In this document: in pieces, positions 40,106-49,948 of the stretch
Position numbering within the stretch: position 1 is the first letter of the stretch
Layout: each line of letters begins with the position of its first letter
NCBI GenBank assembly: GCA_002077065.1
Contig: NAJO01000023.1
Coordinates: 310,001 to 374,000 of the forward strand
Length of the DNA: 64,000 nt
Reading direction: 5' to 3'
Source of the DNA: Cryoendolithus antarcticus
Lineage: Eukaryota; Ascomycota; Dothideomycetes; Cladosporiales; Cladosporiaceae
Position numbers and translations under genes: made by a program
The notes under the pieces: model-generated
Told to the model about the DNA's origin: nothing
The model's input: the letters and a program-made list of their open reading frames with translations, nothing else
Databases searched by the model: none

Positions 40106-42347
40106 ATGGCCTCCTGGTTCGGCGCCTCCAACACGGAGCTCGACCAGCAGATCGAGCGCGCCACCTCCTCGTCCCTCGAAGACATCGCCCTGAATCTCGA
40201 GATCTCAGACATCATCCGCTCCAAAACCGTGCAGCCCAAGGAAGCCATGCGCTCCCTCAAACGCCGCATCAACAACAAGAACCCCAACATCCAGCTCGCT
40301 GCCTTGAACCTCACAGATACGTGTGTCAAGAATGGGGGCAGTCATTTCCTGGCGGAGATTGCGAGTCGGGAGTTTTTGGACGGGTTGACGGGCATGCTGA
40401 GGAATTATGGGGAAATGGAGAGGAACGTGCGGCAGAAGATATTGGAGTTGATCCAGAATTGGGCGGTGGGGGCGCAGGGGAAGGAGAGCTTGGGATATCT
40501 GACCGAGACGTATAGGGCGTTGCAGTTGGAGCGGTTTGACTTTCCGCCGAGGCAGGAGGTACGTTGGATTGAGATGGTGAGCGAGAGGATGAGCACTGAC
40601 AGCACAACAGGTAGCAAGCAGCATGTTCGATAGCTCCGCCCCACCGGAGTGGGCAGACTCGGATGTGTGCATGCGATGTCGAGAGCGATTCACATTCACA
40701 AACCGGAAGCACCACTGCAGGAACTGCGGGAACGTATTCTGCGGGACTTGTAGCTCCAAGAGTATACCTCTACCACATCTCGGGATTATGCAACCTGTGC
40801 GAGTGGACGACGGCTGCTACGCGAAGCTAGTAGAAAAGAACCGAGGAGGTGCTGCACCACAGAGCCCAATCAGCTCGAAGCCGACGCTATGGCAAGGTGC
40901 GGCAGCAGCAAGTACCGAGCGAATGCAGCCTCGAGCTGCGCGAGTGGACGACAGCTTCGACGCGGACCTGAAGCGAGCACTGGAGATGAGCTTGGAGGAC
41001 AGCAAGGGACCCATCGGAGCTGGCTACGTTCCCCAGGCGCAAGCTGCACAGCCGAAGCCACAAACGAACGGCACGAGTAAGAGCGCGGCGCCGAAGAAAG
41101 AGGAGGCGTTAGATGCAGACCTGGAGGCCGCGATCGCAGCAAGTCTGCAGGACATGGAGGAGCAGAAGAAGCAGCATGCGAAGCAGCTGAAGGAGCGGAC
41201 ATCATCCGTGAACGCGGCACCGCCAGCACAGTATAAGCCGAACAATCAGTTCGAGTTGACACCTGTGGAAGCTGAGAACATCAATCTGTTCTCGACACTA
41301 GTGGATCGTTTACAACATCAACCTCCGGGAACGATACTGCGAGAACCTCAGATCCAGGAGCTGTACGAGAGCATAGGGACGCTGCGGCCAAAGCTCGCAC
41401 GGACATACGGCGAGACGATGAGCAAGCACGACACATTGCTGGACCTCCATTCGAAGCTGGCGACAGTCGTGCGGTACTACGACCGCATGCTCGAGGACAG
41501 GCTGAGCAACACCTACAACACCAGCCGCTACGGCGCATCAAATCGGAGCATGTACCCCAGTATTCCCTCTGCAGTGCCTCAGCAACATGGCGGGATGGAG
41601 TCGTACTACACCGGCAATGCGCCGCAGATGGACAGCTACGGCCTGCCACCTCAGCAAGCTGGCTATGCTGGCTACTCACAACCTCCACGCCACCCCTCAC
41701 AAGCACCCTACCCTGAGCCTCCGTACTCTGAGAATCCACAAATCCGCCAACCTCAACCCTACGCACAGCAACCGCCTCCCGAGGCAACCTACTACCAACA
41801 ACAACCAGCACAAGCTTACCCGCCTCAACCCACACAACCTCCTCCGCAACAACAGCAGTACCCACCACAGCCTCATCAAGAACCCCAGCAACAGTCTCAA
41901 CCGCCTCAAGCCCACCTCCAGCGTCGGCAGTCATCGCAGCGATATTCACAGACTTCCTCACAGTACGCGCCTTCACATACAAGCCAGACCTCAAACCCGC
42001 AGGTCACTTCCCCGCAACCAGATCCTGCGGCATCATTCTACTATAACAACGATGCCCAAGCACCCCTTCCTTCAAGTCCGGAGACTTACGCACAGCCTCC
42101 ACCACAGCAGCAGCAACAGCAAGTCCCACCGCCGCAACAACAGCAGCAGTATCAACAGCCGCAGCATCCAGGCGTGCAGCGATCAGGAAGCCAGGCCTAC
42201 TACGCGCCTCAAGCACAGCCGCAGCAACAGCAATGGCCTACTCTCCCTGCGGCGGGGGGCGGCTATGGACAGGAAGCGTTTCCGCATGCGCCGCAACATG
42301 TGCCCGCCCCTGTAGCTGTGAAGGAGGAGAGTTTGATTGAGCTGTAG
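40106..42347 (+). CDS. VPS27: ESCRT-0 subunit Vps27 (VHS, FYVE, two UIMs, Q-rich tail)
   Basis: Exons 40106-40558 and 40611-42347 (52-bp intron) give 729 residues. The first ATG with VHS sequence is at 40106 ([20 protein letters not shown]). The VHS domain spans about 1-140. The FYVE finger at about 165-227 has the R-K-H-H-C-R motif ([19 protein letters not shown]) that binds PI3P. UIMs [15 protein letters not shown] (268) and [15 protein letters not shown] (318) bind ubiquitin. A helical GAT-like region for Hse1 follows. The tail is Gln/Pro/Tyr-rich, with CAG/CAA tracts, and ends in SLIEL, a clathrin-box-like terminus. It sorts ubiquitinated cargo at endosomes. Confidence 0.96.
42098..42160 (+). 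repeat. CAG/CAA polyglutamine tract in VPS27
   Basis: Interrupted CAG/CAA codon runs encode two poly-Gln blocks separated by VPPP, inside the Q/P-rich tail. This is a likely site of length variation. Confidence 0.8.
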
Positions 42348-43290
42348 TGGTACTTGAGTGGTGATTGGGCACATTGTGACTGGAACACGAGACTGTGAGG
42401 AGATAGCGTGTAGTATATACCCCAAAAGTCACACGCAAGCGTTGGTAGTGGCTTCAGCGCGTTTCGAGAGACTGCGTACACGTGTCACTGCGTCACTTTC
42501 CAACGTTTCATGGCGCCATGAGCTGGGCTACTCTGCTTCTCGATGCTGTCTTCACTGACTGCCTCCTCCGATTCGTCGAAACGAAGAGTGTTGCAGTGAT
42601 GTACTCGCTCCAGCAGATCAGGCGTCGCGCACCCCACCGGCGAGAAAACAACCCCCCAAAGACACAGTCAAGAGCTCCGCTTTCTCTCATTGCCACCGCG
42701 CCTGATGTTTGTTACGGTGAGTGAGGCGATAGGAGCTCAGCAGCTTTACCGACTTGGATGAGAGTCGAGAGTAGTGCTAGTGGCTTTTCGCGACACAGCT
42801 TGATCTACGACGGGGATGCCTCCGTTTTCTCAAATTCGTCTGGAGGAGGCAGCCTCGATAGCCATGGCGGTTCATTCAATTGGCCATTCTGGAGAGCCTT
42901 CCAAGTCTGCGTAAGCTACGACCAGGAATCTGGCGTTCTATTGTTCACGCTGCATCGCCACTGCGTTGTTGTGGGTGCCGGAGTAGGAGCCCAGGGACAT
43001 TTCAGACTTCAGGTAGATGGGGGGTCAGCTGCGATGAGAATGGGAGTTGACCAAGCTGATGTGCAGACCACCAGTGGTTGTGGCGCTCTCCCATCATCTA
43101 CCTCACCGTCGCCATACCTACGCGCCAAGCTCAAGAGCCATACTGTCAGCTTTGTGAGCGTCGTGGACGGTCACTGTCCACGTTAAGCGTATTGCCGGTC
43201 ATAGCAGAGTGTTTAATACTTTCTATGTGCACATACATGCATTGGGGTATTCTACAACAAATCCGCATCATCCTTTCCATGAGCCTCACA
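42348..43290. other. Intergenic between convergent genes
   Basis: 943 bp between VPS27 and the coiled-coil gene. A 142-codon plus-strand frame at 42758 lacks motif or homology I can name. Confidence 0.5.
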
Positions 43291-46200
43291 TCACGGACTC
43301 ACAGCCCCAGTGCCCCTTACCCTCGCACCACTCCTCCTCACCCGCCGTCGAGTCTTCGCCATGACGGCGTGTTCGCGCAGGAAGTCGGCGTTGATTTCCA
43401 TCAGCTGCTCGGTCTGTACGCGGATACTCTCCAGCGTGCCTTCGAGCGTCATGGGGATGTCGTAGGTATGCTCAGTATCTTGGCTAGCGATCCATGAGTC
43501 TGGAGGAGACTTCGCGAAGGCACTGTCAGAGTTGCGCAGATAGGCTGAGGGCGGTGCTTCGGGCGTGATAGGCGAGTCGCTGTCTTCGATGACTTGGGAG
43601 CTAATGCTGCTGCGCCGCTTCGCTGGGGCCGAGGTGCTGTGTTGTGCGTCTTCGATCGACTCAACAGCCTCCGAAGAGACGCTTCGACTCCGGCTCGATC
43701 GTTCCTCCGGGCTCGCAGACCGCACCCGCAGTCCGCTGCCACTTCTGCTCCTCGATCGAGAAGCAGCAAGCGCGCTGAACGCATTCTGCGATCTCTTGGG
43801 ATGCCTTCCATGGCTTTGCTCGCCTGAATAGGTTGAGTGCTGATCGTGTCCCGCGAAGAATGCCTCGCCTCGCCCAGCTCGTGAGCCCTGGGGCCGGCTG
43901 CGATGAGCTCCACGACTAGGGCTTCGTAGCGCAAGGCCATGCGCTCGCCTTCCGTGCTCAGCTCTCAGGTCCTCACGAGCGCTCATGGCGCTTATTGTTG
44001 TGCGAAGATCGCGGATTGCGGATTCGTATTTGGCGCGCATGGACTTCATGGCGATGAAGTGGTCCGTCTCCAGGTTCGCGAGAGCGAGGTTGTGCTTCGA
44101 GGCTTGCGAATCGCGGTCCTCTTGTGCTTTCGCATCATGATCGCTATCGTCCGTAACCTGTGTCCCAGCTGCGTCCTTGGCGAATGCGTTCAACTCCCTA
44201 CGCAAGTCCTCAATGGCTTTATCCTTGCCCTGCATCAATTCCCGCAGGTCGTCCACATCGTTCCCCCGCTCCGCAAGCGTGATCAACGTCTCCTGATGTC
44301 GCAGATTAAGTGCATCGTGCTGCTCTCTCATTTGTTTAGCAATAGACTCTGCTTCTGACCGCAGCTCCAGAGCATCTTCGAGCTGCTCAAGTCGATCGGT
44401 GAGCGATGCATGCTCGACTTTGCTCGATCTCACGCCATGCTCACCAGCCTCTAGAGCAGTCTCAAGTCGCTCTACCTCAGCAGTACTGCGACGAAGATCG
44501 TCCAGTGTGGCTTCGTGCTCCTCTTGTACCTTGCGCTGGGCCTCTACTTGCTGCTCATTGGCCACTCGCAAGTCTTCGAGTTCTTGCGTAGTACTTTGCA
44601 GCTTTCCTTCGCCAGCTGCGAGCTCTTCGCGGAGTTGTCGGGACTGGTTCTCGCTGGCGTCGAGCTCATCGACGCGAGCAGCCAAGTCCCGTGCAATCGA
44701 CTCATGCGCTTCTTGCGCCTCCTGCAACGACTTCTCTAAATCAACTGTAGATACTTGTGCCCTTGCTAAGTTAGTCTTGGTCGTGCTTTCGGATTGCTTT
44801 GCAGCATCTAGCTCCGCCTGCAGCTTGGCCTGCTCAGACTGATGCTCCTTGATCAGATTCTGCAATTTGGCAAGCTTGTTTGATAGCGAGGAACGCTCCT
44901 TAGTAATGGCCCTCGTCTTCGCAGTCTGTTTCTCCACCTCGCCCTTCAAGCTGGTACCCTCACTGCGTGCTGCTGCGAGCTCAGACTCCAATGCATCAAC
45001 CGCCTCTCCATGGACACGGTCGGCGAGCTCATGGGTCGCCTCGAGTGCCTCCTTGGCATCGTCCAGCTTGTGATTTGCATCTTCGAGTGCCGACTGCAGC
45101 TCCTGCACCTTAAGCTGAAGCTCACGTTCGTCCACTTGTGCCTTGATCTTGATTTGCTCCTCTGCATGTCTGCCAGCAGCTTGTGCATCTCCAAGCGCCT
45201 TCTCGCTCTTTGCTAGTTTGGCTTCCATCTCGCGTTGGTACGCCTGATGCGACGCTCTGAGCTTCTTCTGCACGGCCGTGTTTGCTGTCCTTGCTTCTGC
45301 TAGGTCTTTCTCAATTGCGCTGACCTGATCCACGAGTTCTTGTTCACGCGCACTCTGCTGCTCAGACAACTTCTTCTCCGCTTCGACTGCTTCGTCTCGT
45401 GCCTGGATGAGCTCCTCCTTCAGGGACTTGATCTGACTACCCAATTCCTCACGCGTCTGCTCCAGCTCAGCTTCCTTCTCTGCCAAAGCATTCGCATGGC
45501 CCTTGCCTAACTCAAGTGCCTCATTATCACGCGTAAAGCTCGCGTCCCGTGCCGATGCCACAGCTGCCTCGTGCTCCTCTTCGGACTTCGCGAGCTGCTG
45601 TCGGATCTCGTCCATCTCTTGCTCCCACCGCTTTGTCTCGGTGTCAAGCTTGTCCTGCAGCGCCTGCAACGCTTCCTCTGCCTGCTTACTGTCTGCAGCT
45701 AATTGTGCCTGATTATCTTCCGCGACCCTGGCAGACGCAGCCTCGCTATCTCCTCGCGCTTTCTCCGCTGATGTTCGTGCCTGCTGCAGCTCTCCCTGTG
45801 CCGTTGCTGCTGCTTCTCGTGTACGCTCCAGCTCTAAGTCGAGCTTCTCGCATCTCTGCTCGGTCTCTTGCCGTGAATCTGCGAGCTGTTTCTCAAACGC
45901 ATCCTGCGCCTCCTGTGCCGCCTTCCGTACCTCCACGAGCTCATCCCCGACTGCTGAGGACCTCTGCTCGGCCTCCTTCCGCGCAGCCTCCACCTCCTCA
46001 GCCCTTTTCCGCGCAGCAAGACTCTTCTCCCTCGCCCCTTCCACCTCCCTCTCCAGCCCCTCCACCTGCTTCCCCAGCTCTCCAACAGCTTCATACTGCC
46101 CCTTAAGCTCCTTCTTCACCTCCACAGTCTCCGTCCTTACCTTCGCGACCTCCTCCCCCATCCTCACCCGCCTCTCCCTTTCCTCGAGCAGCTCTCGCTC

Positions 46201-47079
46201 AGCCCTCGCGGCCTCCGTCTTCATCTCCTCGAACTCCTCGACCTGCTTCGCTGCCTCCTTGAGACTATCTTCCAGCCTGTTAACCACGTCTTGCAATCGT
46301 CTCTCCTCCTGTGCCTCGCCCTCAGCCTCTTTCAGTCGCTGCTGCAGCTCCGCAACAACGCCCTCCAGTCTCCCTCTCTCAGCTTTCTGCACCTTTGCCT
46401 CCGCATCGAGCTTAACCTGACACCGGTCGATCTCCTCTTGAAGCTCACCGACCACTCGTCCTAGCTGCTGCCGATCAGCCTCATACTTTCTCGCCTCATC
46501 CCGCAACTTCTCCACACTAACCGCCTCTCCCTTGCCATTCCCGAGATCGAGATGTCGAACTGGCGCGGTCAAGTGGGACTGCACGATCGCGATGCTGGAT
46601 TCCACGGTATCTAGCTTCCTCGTCCGGAGGGTCTGAGGCGAGGAGCCTTGGGGTTTTGCTGAGGGGGCGGGCTGGGAGATGGAGGGCTGAGAGCGGTGGT
46701 GGAGTTTCGGCGGTGAGCGTTTGGGCGATGCTGGTGGGAGGGTGCCAGAGGCGGAGGGTGAGGCAAGGTCGCGCGCAGGTTTCGGGGTCGGCGTGGTCAG
46801 TGGTCGTGACGCTGGTCTGGTTGCTGGCTTTGGCGTGGGCGTCGCGGTACCAGTCGTTCGCGGCGCTGGCGGCTTCGTTACTATTGTCGCTGGCCGTGTA
46901 CTAGGCTTCGCACTCGGCTTCGTCGCACTGGGAATGCTAGGCCCCAGACTCGGCCTGGCAGCAGGTTGGCGCTTCGGCGTGCTAAGTCTCGACGCGAGAT
47001 CCGCTTGTTTGCTGCGCGCCTTGTCCATGGCAGGCGCCGGACTGGTCAGACCGCCTTCGCGATCTCGTTTCGAAGCCAT
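43291..47079 (-). CDS. Long coiled-coil protein, function unknown
   Basis: Intronless, 1262 residues. Residues 1-165 are Pro/Ser/Thr/Lys-rich and basic (TKPSAKPSTRPA), a likely disordered or microtubule/DNA-interacting head. About 185-1030 is nearly uninterrupted heptad sequence rich in Glu, Gln, Lys, Ala and Leu (AEKEAELEQTREELGSQIK). The C-terminal ~230 residues are Ser/Arg-rich (SRSRSRSGSG) and end with a short helix and a basic tail (KTRRRVRRSGARVRG). No motor, GRIP, FHA or other domain is seen. It could be a spindle-pole, septal-pore, Golgi-tether or nuclear-envelope scaffold; the sequence does not decide. An overlapping 163-codon frame at 43449-43940 is a shadow. Confidence 0.75.
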   Translation of the reverse strand: MASKRDREGGLTSPAPAMDKARSKQADLASRLSTPKRQPAARPSLGPSIPSATKPSAKPSTRPATIVTKPPAPRTTGTATPTPKPATRPASRPLTTPTPKPARDLASPSASGTLPPASPKRSPPKLHHRSQPSISQPAPSAKPQGSSPQTLRTRKLDTVESSIAIVQSHLTAPVRHLDLGNGKGEAVSVEKLRDEARKYEADRQQLGRVVGELQEEIDRCQVKLDAEAKVQKAERGRLEGVVAELQQRLKEAEGEAQEERRLQDVVNRLEDSLKEAAKQVEEFEEMKTEAARAERELLEERERRVRMGEEVAKVRTETVEVKKELKGQYEAVGELGKQVEGLEREVEGAREKSLAARKRAEEVEAARKEAEQRSSAVGDELVEVRKAAQEAQDAFEKQLADSRQETEQRCEKLDLELERTREAAATAQGELQQARTSAEKARGDSEAASARVAEDNQAQLAADSKQAEEALQALQDKLDTETKRWEQEMDEIRQQLAKSEEEHEAAVASARDASFTRDNEALELGKGHANALAEKEAELEQTREELGSQIKSLKEELIQARDEAVEAEKKLSEQQSAREQELVDQVSAIEKDLAEARTANTAVQKKLRASHQAYQREMEAKLAKSEKALGDAQAAGRHAEEQIKIKAQVDERELQLKVQELQSALEDANHKLDDAKEALEATHELADRVHGEAVDALESELAAARSEGTSLKGEVEKQTAKTRAITKERSSLSNKLAKLQNLIKEHQSEQAKLQAELDAAKQSESTTKTNLARAQVSTVDLEKSLQEAQEAHESIARDLAARVDELDASENQSRQLREELAAGEGKLQSTTQELEDLRVANEQQVEAQRKVQEEHEATLDDLRRSTAEVERLETALEAGEHGVRSSKVEHASLTDRLEQLEDALELRSEAESIAKQMREQHDALNLRHQETLITLAERGNDVDDLRELMQGKDKAIEDLRRELNAFAKDAAGTQVTDDSDHDAKAQEDRDSQASKHNLALANLETDHFIAMKSMRAKYESAIRDLRTTISAMSAREDLRAEHGRRAHGLALRSPSRGAHRSRPQGSRAGRGEAFFAGHDQHSTYSGEQSHGRHPKRSQNAFSALAASRSRSRSGSGLRVRSASPEERSSRSRSVSSEAVESIEDAQHSTSAPAKRRSSISSQVIEDSDSPITPEAPPSAYLRNSDSAFAKSPPDSWIASQDTEHTYDIPMTLEGTLESIRVQTEQLMEINADFLREHAVMAKTRRRVRRSGARVRGTGAVSP

Positions 47080-47878
47080 GTTGGCCTTGTCGTGTTCGTG
47101 TCAATGTATGGGCACGCGCGAGGCATCCCGGCGCAAATCAGGAACGGGTTAATATGGGTGACGTAGATCTGGGGAAGTGCAGGGCAGGCGCAGGTGGCCG
47201 CCCCACTATATATTGCAGAGGCTGGTAAAGACGAGGCCTTGCACATCCCTAGAGCGTTGGCGGCGCCAGTCAACGTCAGACAGACGCGCACTTGAGCATT
47301 GGAACTCAGAACTATCAGAAAGGGCGTCAAACAATTACCAAGGAACTCACGTGAACACGAAGCATGAGTGAGGTGCCATGGAGAGATGTAGAGACCCACC
47401 CAATGCGTGGTCGCCCAAGCAGACTCTCTCACTGACAGTCGAGCGTGGAAGGACACTCGTGGCGCAGGCTCTATACGCACAGGAAGCGTGCGGATCTCAG
47501 CGAGACAACGCAATGAGATGCGTGGGGCATGCTAGGTACTTACAATGTCCACTGCATTCGACGCCAAACTAGCGTTGCCTCTCCCCAACGCTGACACGCA
47601 GGTAATGCTTCTATGTGTCTAGCTGTGACAGTGAGATGTTGCGCTGCTACATCCGGGGGATTTCAGAGCCCAGGGCAATACCAGTGAACCCGCGCACGCC
47701 TCTCACCAGTGGCACAATTCAGATTTGCTGTTGCAGGTGTGTGTATAGCAGCTCAGGAGTGTTTTCGCATTGGAAGAGAAGCGAAGGTAGATAGCTACGT
47801 AAGGATACTGACAGCAAGCCACCAGCGAAATCATCGTACATAGCAAGTAGATCCACTTCCCGATCTTCCTCAGCTCCG
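47080..47878. other. Intergenic, no gene seen
   Basis: 799 bp holding the coiled-coil gene promoter and the 3' flank of the next minus-strand gene. Confidence 0.5.
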
Positions 47879-49480
47879 TCAAAGCCCAAGCGCAATCCTC
47901 CTCCAGCACTGATCTACGTTCTCGCAAAGTGTAGCAAAGTCCCTATCTTCCAGCCTCGAGACGATGAATTCGTCCATAGCAGCCTTCCTGTCTTCAGACG
48001 ACTGGGCAGCGTATTCGTGCAGCGTACGGTCACCTGGCGCTTGTACTGTAGCCATGAGACGTGCACTCGGATCATACTCTGCCTTCGATGGGGACGAAGC
48101 TGGTGGTGTGTCAATCTCGTGAGGCGCGTCTACGAGACTACTCACGCGCATGATCTTGTTACCATTCGACTCAGCGAGTGGAAGGCGGTTGCGTACAAGC
48201 TCGCCGATGTTGCTTGGCCGACGCGTCCTATGCTGCTGAGCTACTGTACGTTGGTTCGTAGTATCACGATTGGCCATGGCAGGCGCCGCTGAGACCGGCA
48301 GCGCGTTGGGCATCATGGAAGTCGCAGGCCGAGCGTAGACGTCTTCTTGCTCATGCAACCGTTTCAGCGGATTCGCAGTGCTCGGTCGCGCAGCAGCTCC
48401 AAGATTGACTCTCGTCGGCGGTGCAGCAGTTCCCGGACGCAGACTATTGGTCTGCTGGCTGCCAGGACGTTTGAATGGCAACTCGCGACGAGGTGGAAGT
48501 TCGTGCTCCAGGGTGTCGGGCAAGTCCAGAATGTTGGTAGGCGCAGTGAGCTCGCTGACCGGACTGGCAAGCAGACCGAGTGATCGGCTTGCGGGAGGAA
48601 TATGTAATGATGCGGCTGGTGCGTGAGTATAGTTTACCTCGCTCCGTGGTGGATGACTAGAAGATGGTGGCACTGTGTGTTTCGTTGAAGCTGCCGAGTC
48701 TAATGAGGCAGGCAGCGGCGGAGGCCGAAATATGCTGTGGTTATGCGCATCGTGAGGTACAGCTTTGTTGGAAAGCTGCGTTACACTCGCCTGGCTCAAA
48801 GATGCTGGTGCAGCGCTTAGAGTGTTGTGACTCTGGGCGCTTGGGAAGTAGGTCGATGTCACAGACTGACCAGTCGCAGGTCGTACCCCTGAGCTCGCTG
48901 TTCCCGGCCTGGTGGTTTCAGGACGCGCCGTACGTGGTCGCTGCTCCTGGAATTCCATGCCTCGGTCGCGGAAGACCTTCACAAGCTGGCTGCATTGCTC
49001 GGCACCAGGGAGGCGGAATTGCAACCGTCGAGCCTGTTCAGGGTCAGTGTTGGCTTCTAATATGCAGTGACTCCTTGGGACGACCTGTCCATCTGCCAGT
49101 CGATAGCGCAATGCCAGTAATGCATCCTTCGCAATACCAAAAATGGGCAACTGCTCGATCTGGGCCGTCACACCAGCTTGTTGAGAGCCGTGGCGTGCTT
49201 GCATCGCTCTGTCAACTAGTGCGCCAATCTCGATGGACTCCTAATACCACTATAGTCAGTTTTAGAGCGTTAGCATCCAAGCTTGACGACCCACCATCAC
49301 GTCGTTGCCGAGGATTAATCGCAGCACTAGATCGTCTCCGGCAGTCCCACTACGGACTGCTAGGTGCAGTCCCGGAGCTGTGAAGTGAGTCCATGCGATA
49401 GCGCCTTCAGGGGTCATACCCGTGGCGTGCGAGAACTTCAAGCAATCTATGCCGATGTCGACTGCCATCTCTCTTGTCAT
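47879..49480 (-). CDS. Possible Rec114/Rec7-like meiotic protein (PH-like N terminus, short C-terminal helix motif)
   Basis: Exons 49480-49295 and 49240-47879 (54-bp intron) give 516 residues with the junction LILGNDVM-ESIEIGALVDRAM. The N-terminal ~140 residues alternate strands (AIAWTHFTAPGLHLAV; LVLRLILGN; ALLALRYRLADG; RRLQFRLPG) and end in a helix (QCSQLVKVFRDRGMEF), as in a PH fold. A long disordered Ser/Pro middle follows. The final helix MDEFIVSRLEDRDFATLCENV resembles the C-terminal signature of Rec114, a partner of Mei4 in Spo11 break formation. This match is from memory of the pattern and is weak. A further 5' exon (49697-49616, PPLLQDIRPSHRTT) could splice in at 49494 but lacks a clear ATG. 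Confidence 0.45.
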
Positions 49481-49948
49481 GATCGACTTTGACTGTGGTT
49501 CTATGACAGCAGCTGCGCAGGTGTCTGTGTTGAACAGTCGCCTGTGAGAGCAAGGCTGTGAGCCAGTTGAGGCAATAATCGCAATGGATCGGTACGTCCC
49601 AAGCCTGGCGGCTCACTTGAGCGCGCAGCGTGATCGTAGTGCGATGAGAAGGTCTGATGTCTTGAAGAAGTGGAGGCTTCGGAACAGGCGAAGCCAAGCT
49701 TTGTGCGGCTCGGCGGGCCGCTCAGTAGCCTCATGCAAGGATGTTGAAGATCCGCGCGCAATGCGACTGGAACATGGGAGCCACCATGCTATCATCCATC
49801 TCGTTGATTTTCCGATAGCCGACGCGAGTGTTTGTACTGAGAAGTGCTTTGTTTGCTATGTACTGCGCCGAATGATAGGTCGTATGTAAAGCTCTGACCG
49901 TTGTGCGACCGAATTCTGCAGCCCGCAGTCGCGTCTCGAATCGCGAAC
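49481..49948. other. Upstream region between divergent genes, may hold a missed 5' exon
   Basis: 468 bp between the Rec114-like start and RSC9. On the minus strand a coding-like segment (complement of 49697-49616) ends at a GTGAGC donor in phase with an acceptor before 49492. Its upstream frame meets a TGA before any ATG. Confidence 0.35.

Noticed and set aside
43449..43940. Alternative frame inside the coiled-coil gene that could suggest a frameshift
   Set aside because: The main frame continues with sensible Ser/Arg-rich sequence up to the stop, so no frameshift is needed.
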